Origin: Haplosporangium gracile
Taxonomy: Eukaryota; Mortierellomycota; Mortierellomycetes; Mortierellales; Mortierellaceae
Length of the DNA: 13,305 nt
Reading direction: 5' to 3'
Assembly: GCA_015499985.1 (NCBI GenBank)
Contig: JAAAUF010000976.1
Location: 1 to 13,305 of the forward strand
Below are positions 8,217-13,305 of the stretch, one piece after another. The translations under genes were made by a program, and so were the position numbers. Numbering within the stretch: the first letter of the stretch is position 1; each line of letters starts with the position of its first letter. Under the pieces are notes generated by a model. The model saw nothing but the letters and a program-made list of their open reading frames with translations. It searched no databases and had not been told where the DNA came from.

Positions 8217-10207
8217 TTATTTGGTCAGTCCATGAGCTCCACGAGGATCACCAAAGATATCCTGGAAATGGTCACTGTAAAAGACCCTCTCCAGGTGCTG
8301 ACGACCCTGCAGAACGTCAAGCGGGATCGTGAGGACATCCTTGATCAACGAGACCTGTGTCTGGTGGTGAAGTGCCGATGACTTTCCAAGTGAATCTGCA
8401 GGCACCCGGTTGTGGTCGTCAAACCGATAATGGCTCGACTTCTGACTCGATCCACCTCCTCCAAACAGCACCCTGTGACGCTGTTGAACAGCTTTAGTCA
8501 GCGATCCGTAGGCTCCAACAAAGACCTCCCGAATCATGCGGAGTGCATAGGATCCCTTGGCCGTGTCGTTGGTGGGGTCGTTGGGATCGATTGAGCTCAG
8601 CAAAAGTTCTCTGCTGTTGGGGTTGTTGTTTGGTGGCTTGAGAAAGTAGCTGCCGCCGTTCGCCACCGAGATTCCGACTTGATTGTAGTTGAAGCACAGT
8701 CCGTACAGCTCAAAGAACTCGATCAACAGCACTCCAAGATTATCCTCTGGGTTGAGCTTGTTGGCCTGAATCTGAGGGTGCATCTGCAAAAAGCTCAGGA
8801 TCATGATCATAGTCGTATACGACCCAATACCGCCTTGGAAGACTTCGTTCTGGCCCTTGATCATGAGGAAATGCTTGATCAACATCGTCATCGACCGCAG
8901 TGCTGGCGTCGTCTCCATGTAGTTCCTGACGATCTCTGCGCTCTCGATACCGTTGGTGATGTTGAACGAAATGTCGACGGGAATCTTGCTGAGCCTCTCC
9001 TTGAACTTGATAATGGGGACTCGAGCCTTAGCGATGACCTGGACGTCGTTCGTGACCTGCTTCGCCTTCAAATGTCTCGACAGCTTGTACAAATCCTCCT
9101 TGCTGAAATCTCTCACTCTCAGCACCACCAAATCCAAATCACTATTACAGGATTGATCTCGGGTTAATAACCTCTGTCTCTAGCGACATTTTCATCGAAA
9201 ATAGTCGCAGAAAATCAGACGGGCGCCATGAACTTACCTGGAAGGAAGGTAGAGTTGGGTGTCGTAACTTCCAAAGACATGGACTTCCGAGTCTGGCCAC
9301 AGTTCGCTGACGGTCTTAGCGATCCATTGAATGACATACTTGCGGACCTGATGCTCCTCGGGCGTTGGGCTGAGATAGTCGACAAAGTCTTTCAGCTCCT
9401 GAGTCAACATAATAGGGACCGACGGCAACTTGGAGTACTGTCGGTGACCCATCCACGGGCATCCTGGAGGTGGTCCTGTGGCGCCTTCTGTATCGCTTCC
9501 GTTGTCCGGTTCCCGCTTGCGCTTCTGACCAGCATGACTCGGCTCCGCAGGTATCCTGTTGTTGGAGGCGATGACGGCGTCAAGCTCGTTCTCAGAGACT
9601 TCGTCCTCGAATCCGATAAAGTCGTCTCCTCGCTGCATCTCGTCCTTCGAGTCATCGTTATCGTCGCTATCATCGGCAGCAGTGCTGGGCGTGTCAAGCG
9701 ATATTGGTTGTTGAGTAATTGAGCCCGCTGCCGCTGCCTGGTTTGGTACCGACGTTTGATCCTCATCTGTCTTTGCCTGTTTAGCGACCAGCTTCTTTTC
9801 ATACTTCCTGGCGTTTCTGCGTTGCTTCTTTTCGAGTCGTCGTTGGGCCCTCTCTACTTCCTCGTAGGCGGGTGCTGGCTGGTACTGGTAGTTGATGTCG
9901 TTCTGGTACTCGGTGTCGTTGGAGATGTCGACATGAGAGATCGGAGGAACGATGGCGTTTCCTTGTGCGTCCCAGTTGGGAGTCGTGAACGTCATTTCTT
10001 CACTCATGTTGCTGTTGTTGCTGTATATGTTGTTCGTGTTGATGGTGATGTTGTTGTTGTAATCGTTGCTGTGGTTGTTGTTGTTGTTGTTGGTTGGGAT
10101 GAGTTTCCGTAAAGCCTTCTTTTTGTTGTTACGGAGGATGTTCTTGTTAACAAAAGTGTTGACGTTCTCGTTCCCGAAGAGGTGTTTGTCTTTGTTGTTG
10201 TTATTGC

Positions 10208-10242
<35 letters not shown>

Positions 10243-10475
10243 TTGTTGTTTTTGTTGTTATTATTGTTGCCGGATTGTTTGTGCTTCTTTTTAGCTTCCT
10301 GTACCTTCTTATGTTTGAGAAGGTGAGGCCCTGGTTTGCCAATGCCGAGGAACTTGTTGATGGACTTATTTCCTTTTCCTGCCTTGCCACCTGACTTTTT
10401 GTTCCCCTTTCCGCCGCTGTGGTGTGTTGTCTTATAGTGGTTCGACTGATGTGCGTTCGGGTCCCGTTTCACCAT
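8217..10475 (-). CDS. TRF4: Non-canonical poly(A) RNA polymerase, Trf4/Trf5/Cid14 type
   Basis: Exon 1 (10475-9238) and exon 2 (9141-8217) join across a 96-base GTAAGT...TAG intron to 720 codons. Trf4-like enzymes are nuclear nucleotidyltransferases that, as part of TRAMP with a zinc-knuckle RNA-binding protein and an Mtr4 helicase, add short A tails to aberrant RNAs for exosome decay. Seen here: a basic N-terminus (1-68), a poly-Asn tract (70-94), a second Asn cluster (129-156), a Lys/Arg-rich helix (208-232), an acidic stretch (268-300) and a basic KRKRE motif (318-322). The catalytic domain has F401-G-S403, D414-x-D416 and a third acid D469 in V-D-I-S-F-N. The central/PAP-associated domain has G-G-I-G-S-Y near 516, NLGVLLIEFFELYG (547-560) and a DPNDPTNDTAKGS nucleotide-recognition loop (598-610). 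Length fits S. pombe Cid14. A TTG four codons upstream extends the frame, but ATG at 10475 is the natural start. Confidence 0.93.
10194..10268 (-). repeat. In-frame AAC/AAT trinucleotide tract encoding poly-Asn
   Basis: Mostly AAC codons on the coding (minus) strand with a few Lys and one Ser codon, giving residues 70-94 of the Trf4-like protein, including 11 uninterrupted Asn (79-89). It lies in the non-catalytic N-terminus and should vary in length between strains. Confidence 0.9.
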
Positions 10476-10487
10476 TGCTGCGAACAA

Positions 10488-10660
10488 AAGAAGGAAAGAA
10501 AAAAAAAAAACTTAATAAATTCTTTTTTCAATCCCTTAGTGAGAATAGGCCAGCAATGCCTCGGGGAGGAGTGCGATTTGCTCACTTCGGTGACGTAATT
10601 CTCGCGCCCGTTGTCCCGTTTCCTGCGCCCAGGCTAGGAAAGAGACGAGCGGTCCAATGA
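10488..10660 (-). promoter_or_regulatory. Putative promoter of the Trf4-like gene (CRE-like site, CCAAT box, pyrimidine tract)
   Basis: Upstream of the ATG at 10475 lies a pyrimidine tract on the minus strand, ending in a CGCAG that could even be a 5' UTR intron acceptor. A TGACGTAA, an ATF/CREB-type half-palindrome, sits at 10591-10598 about 120 bases upstream. A CCAAT sits at 10654-10658. The interval is locally GC-rich compared with its flanks. Confidence 0.4.
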
Positions 10661-10697
10661 AACTATTCTTAATTTGGAATAATCTTCCAGCTCAGTT

Positions 10698-11613
10698 TTA
10701 CACAAGCTCATTTGACAATATCAATTTATTCACTGGCAAGTTCGACCTGCTTTGACAGTGTTCAAGCCCTGCAATCGTGCTTTGAAAGTAGGGAAGAGTG
10801 CACTTTCTTCTTTTTATGGCTTTCGCTTCATTGCCCGTCATCATTAGCAAAGAGACCATTCTGATTTCACAGTCCCTGAAAGCAGCTGTTCGGTCACTCT
10901 CCCTGGCATTTCTTGCAGCTTCTTTTTTTTCAGCCCTGACCTTCTCAAGTTGAAATACAAGTGATGGTGACAACATCGCCTTCAACCTGAGAGAAATTTC
11001 GTCGTCGCTGTCATCGCTATCGTCGCTATCTCTGCCATTGTCGACAGGGATGGTTAGATTCGGTCAAGGCATATCACTTCCGTTGAAACAGATCCTCATG
11101 TCGTTATAAATCCGTGATACCAAGTACAAGTGCTTGCATGGCACGCGGTGATGGACATAGCTCATCCAGGTGCAGGAAAGATGGGCTACGTGAGTTGGCT
11201 CCGTGTTTGCCATGACATTGTAATTGATATCTGATGATCTAAAAGAACCCACCGGGATCTATAATACAAATGTTAAAAAAAGGCATTAGGAGGGAACTTT
11301 ACAAATGGCAGCACTAACGCTGAAAAATACTAGCTACCTTTTTGTCACTGTTTATCTATGTGACCATATTTTTAGCTACATCAAAAGGCAGCTCCAATAT
11401 CGTTGCTTTTACACCCCTGTCGTATTCCGAGAGTACCATAGGTTTCAATACATGCACAACTTTGTAGTGGTGGGTCCTGAAGTCAATATCGACCACACGT
11501 GTTAGTAAATGGATCAGACCATCTCCGCGTAGATCACGTTCATATCCCAAGTGCTCTCTCTTCAAGGTCATGCCAACTTTCAACGAGATTGTTCGTGCTG
11601 ATATGCTGTAGTC
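10698..11613 (-). pseudogene. SWIM zinc-finger protein C-terminal fragment, three exons, damaged
   Basis: Three exons can be chained. The first (11613-11380) starts after a CGGCAG acceptor with a CTAAC branch site and reads DYSISARTISLKVGMTLKR, then LIHLLTRVVDIDFRTHHYKV, to L-P-F-D. The second (11258 to about 11078) follows a TTATAG acceptor and carries S-C-T-W, then V-P-C-K-H-L-Y-L-V-S-R. The last (from about 11029) is Asp/Ser-rich, then a Lys/Ala/Glu-rich helix, ending at 10698. SWIM fingers need C-x-C...C-x-H. Here PCKH is intact (11141-11130) but the second Cys position is Trp (TGG, 11168-11166). SWIM domains occur in MULE-type transposases and host genes derived from them. No N-terminal transposase or other domain is present. 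The last junction needs a 48-base intron. Likely a truncated, inactive copy. Confidence 0.55.
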
Positions 11614-11698
11614 CTGCCGACGTAGAAGAATACGGTTACGTTAGTTAAATTGGTCTGTTGCGTTTGTTGTAACAAAAAAGAATGGTAAAAAATGTTAA

Positions 11699-13135
11699 CA
11701 TCGCCATGCCTTACCCCGAGGACGAGGACGACGAAGAAGAAGAAAACGGCAGTGTTGGTACTGGAGAGGAAAACGGCGTCCTCCTACCGGACAATACGGA
11801 TCAGGCCTTCCTATTCCCGCTATGCTCGATGGAATCGACGTGGCCATCGGATTCCAAAGTCTCTTCGCTGACATCAAGACGAAGAAGGTGTACATTCACG
11901 ATATTGACCAAGCTCTGTAAGTGTTTCTGGTGATGATGTTGCCTTGTAAGCTGTCCCTTGCTAACGGATATCGTCACTAACTCGCTCAAATATGTCATTG
12001 ATATGCGTTTATAGTGCTAGGTCCAGTGTTATCTTGTTGGACGAAGAAGGAACCGAGAGCCAAAAGCCCCACTTTAGAGAGAAAATCCTTATTCAAGTGC
12101 GCGAGAAGGCTTTGGCAAAGTGGCAGGACACTGAAGCAATGGATGGTCGGAATCAAGTGCGTGCATGGCTAGATGTAAGTATCATGCCATGGCGGTTCGG
12201 TCTCAACACGAGCACCTGGAAACTATTCCGTTACTTACTCGCACCTATATGGTTTAACAGCCCCACGAAGACCACGGGTATGATTGCACGAAATCACTGA
12301 AGCACATTTCGGACAGTGCACCGTTAGACAGCAAGTACCAGATGCTCTGGACCTTCCTCATTGGCTGCACTACAAGAGTTTCCCGGGTCTGACAGTAAAA
12401 AGGAATACTCTGAATCAACGTCTATCTCTTCGTTCATACTGCCATTGTGCAGGGTGTTCATGAGTATGCCCGGCCAAAGAGTGTTCTTGGACTTGTAAGG
12501 CATATATAAGTGACATTTCCGTTTTTCCAAATCCAATCAGGTAAGGGCATTCAGTCAGTGCGTTAACTCGTGTTCTTTTGATGCACATATAGCATTGATT
12601 CGAAAACGGAATCCAGACGATCGCGCAGCGGCTCCAAAAGTAGGAAGGAACCTCGCGCTGGAAATTAAGAATGGGTCTAATAAGACCGCATGTGAAGTGG
12701 GAGTCGGAGAAGTGACCTCACATGCAAAGAAGAATCACAAGGAGAAAAACGCTAAGGATTTGGTTCGGGTCGGACTATCTTTGAAGGAGCCCTGGACTTT
12801 ATCACGGATGCGTATGGCGTTCACGACGCTATCCTTGTCAGGTGGCAAGTCATTGGCCAAATCAAGGTGATATACTTCATGTCAAGTGCGGAAGTTTGTA
12901 CATCATGGTCCACCTACGCGACGTTACGATCCCCGATAACTTGACAGAGCTTGGCACGATCAGCACCCAGATTAAGATCTGGAATGATCTGAGAGCCACC
13001 GTTGAGCAAGGACTGAGTCCAGTCTTGGCAGCAGTGCCGTCTGGCAAAGGACGAGTCAGTGGCACTGTCGATCCTCTTGGTTCTGTGCACGCTAGGGTCG
13101 AAACAGCGCGTACCCCGAGTTCAAAACCTTTCTGA
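11699..13135 (+). pseudogene. Multi-exon relic of an unrecognised gene, several frame changes
   Basis: Exon a (11699-11916, no ATG at its start) reads a basic stretch, then C-W-Y-W-R-G-K, then GLPIPAMLDGIDVAIGFQSL and D-I-K-T-K-K-V-Y-I-H-D-I-D. Exon b (12015-12174) and exon c (12261-12392) follow across clean GTAAGT...AG introns of 98 and 86 bases in correct phase, giving A-R-S-S-V-I-L-L-D-E-E-G and P-H-E-D-H-G-Y-D-C. Exon c then hits TGA. A further exon (12453-12494) reads G-V-H-E-Y-A-R-P-K-S. After an acceptor near 12592 the coding signal moves between frames: a Lys-rich part (12595-12775), then FEGALDFITDAYGVHDAILV (frame of 12777), then KCGSLYIMVHLRDVTIPDNL (frame of 12842) to a stop at 13135. 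These shifts in one direction suggest single-base losses. I do not recognise the family. An alternative start frame at 11706 is acidic (E/D-rich) and would need a further frameshift near 11790. Confidence 0.5.
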
Positions 13136-13305
13136 CCAGGGTGTAGGAGCTTGCACAGGGCGGACTCATGGCGTATGCAGGCATCCATCAATCCAGATAA
13201 TCATACACCGTACACGGAATAAAATTTCTTACAGGCAAGCAACACAGTCAGGTCTCTGAATTATCTCCCCCCTTTTTTCTATCTACTTCTGTTACTCCAG
13301 CCTCT
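13136..13305. other. 3' flank with no supported gene
   Basis: Non-coding by eye, ending in a CT-rich stretch (13260-13305) that could be a promoter-type pyrimidine tract for something beyond the window. Confidence 0.4.

Noticed and set aside
8679..9167. Plus-strand frame of 162 codons
   Set aside because: A shadow of exon 2 of the Trf4-like gene on the opposite strand.
10066..10326. Plus-strand Leu/Val-rich frames that look like membrane proteins
   Set aside because: They come from reading the poly-Asn trinucleotide repeat on the wrong strand.
12324..12536. Minus-strand frame of 70 codons
   Set aside because: It lies antisense to the spliced plus-strand relic and shows no domain or splice context.
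1..13305. CRISPR array, phage defence cluster or operon-like system
   Set aside because: The genes are intron-containing and the only arrays are minisatellites and microsatellites without spacers. The context is eukaryotic.

Overview
The window looks like nuclear DNA of a filamentous fungus. Its genes have many short introns with GT...AG ends and CTAAC-like branch sites, CT-rich leaders and long A or T runs. The mix of families (a Trf4-type poly(A) polymerase with a long Asn tract, an F-box scrap, a MATH-like scrap and a SWIM-finger scrap) suggests an early-diverging lineage such as Mortierellomycota. That placement is inference from style and gene families, not from a marker gene.

Layout. 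Bases 1-3000 hold no intact gene. They contain a degenerate 21-bp tandem repeat array (about 347-723), a short G-rich 12-bp repeat, a probable F-box fragment and a two-exon MATH-like fragment, both on the minus strand, plus CT, GA and GT simple repeats. Bases 3148-6495 carry a five-exon plus-strand gene of 738 codons. It encodes a Rieske oxygenase of the cholesterol 7-desaturase (Neverland/DAF-36) family joined to a long polytopic membrane domain. Bases 6961-7404 hold the 3' part of an unrecognised minus-strand gene. Bases 8217-10475 carry a two-exon minus-strand gene of 720 codons for a non-canonical poly(A) polymerase (Trf4/Cid14 type). Bases 10698-13135 look like a graveyard: a minus-strand SWIM-finger fragment with a damaged zinc site lies head to head with a plus-strand relic that has clear exons and splice sites but changes frame several times.

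The two intact genes are functionally unrelated: sterol or lipid oxidation at a membrane, and nuclear RNA tailing for surveillance. Nothing suggests a shared operon-like system. The most notable item is the fusion of a roughly 375-residue multi-pass membrane region to a complete Neverland-type Rieske oxygenase in a fungus. In both intact genes an intron falls at or inside the catalytic motif and brings an immediate in-frame stop if retained. Exon models were built by eye from splice consensus and frame continuity and have not been tested against transcripts.
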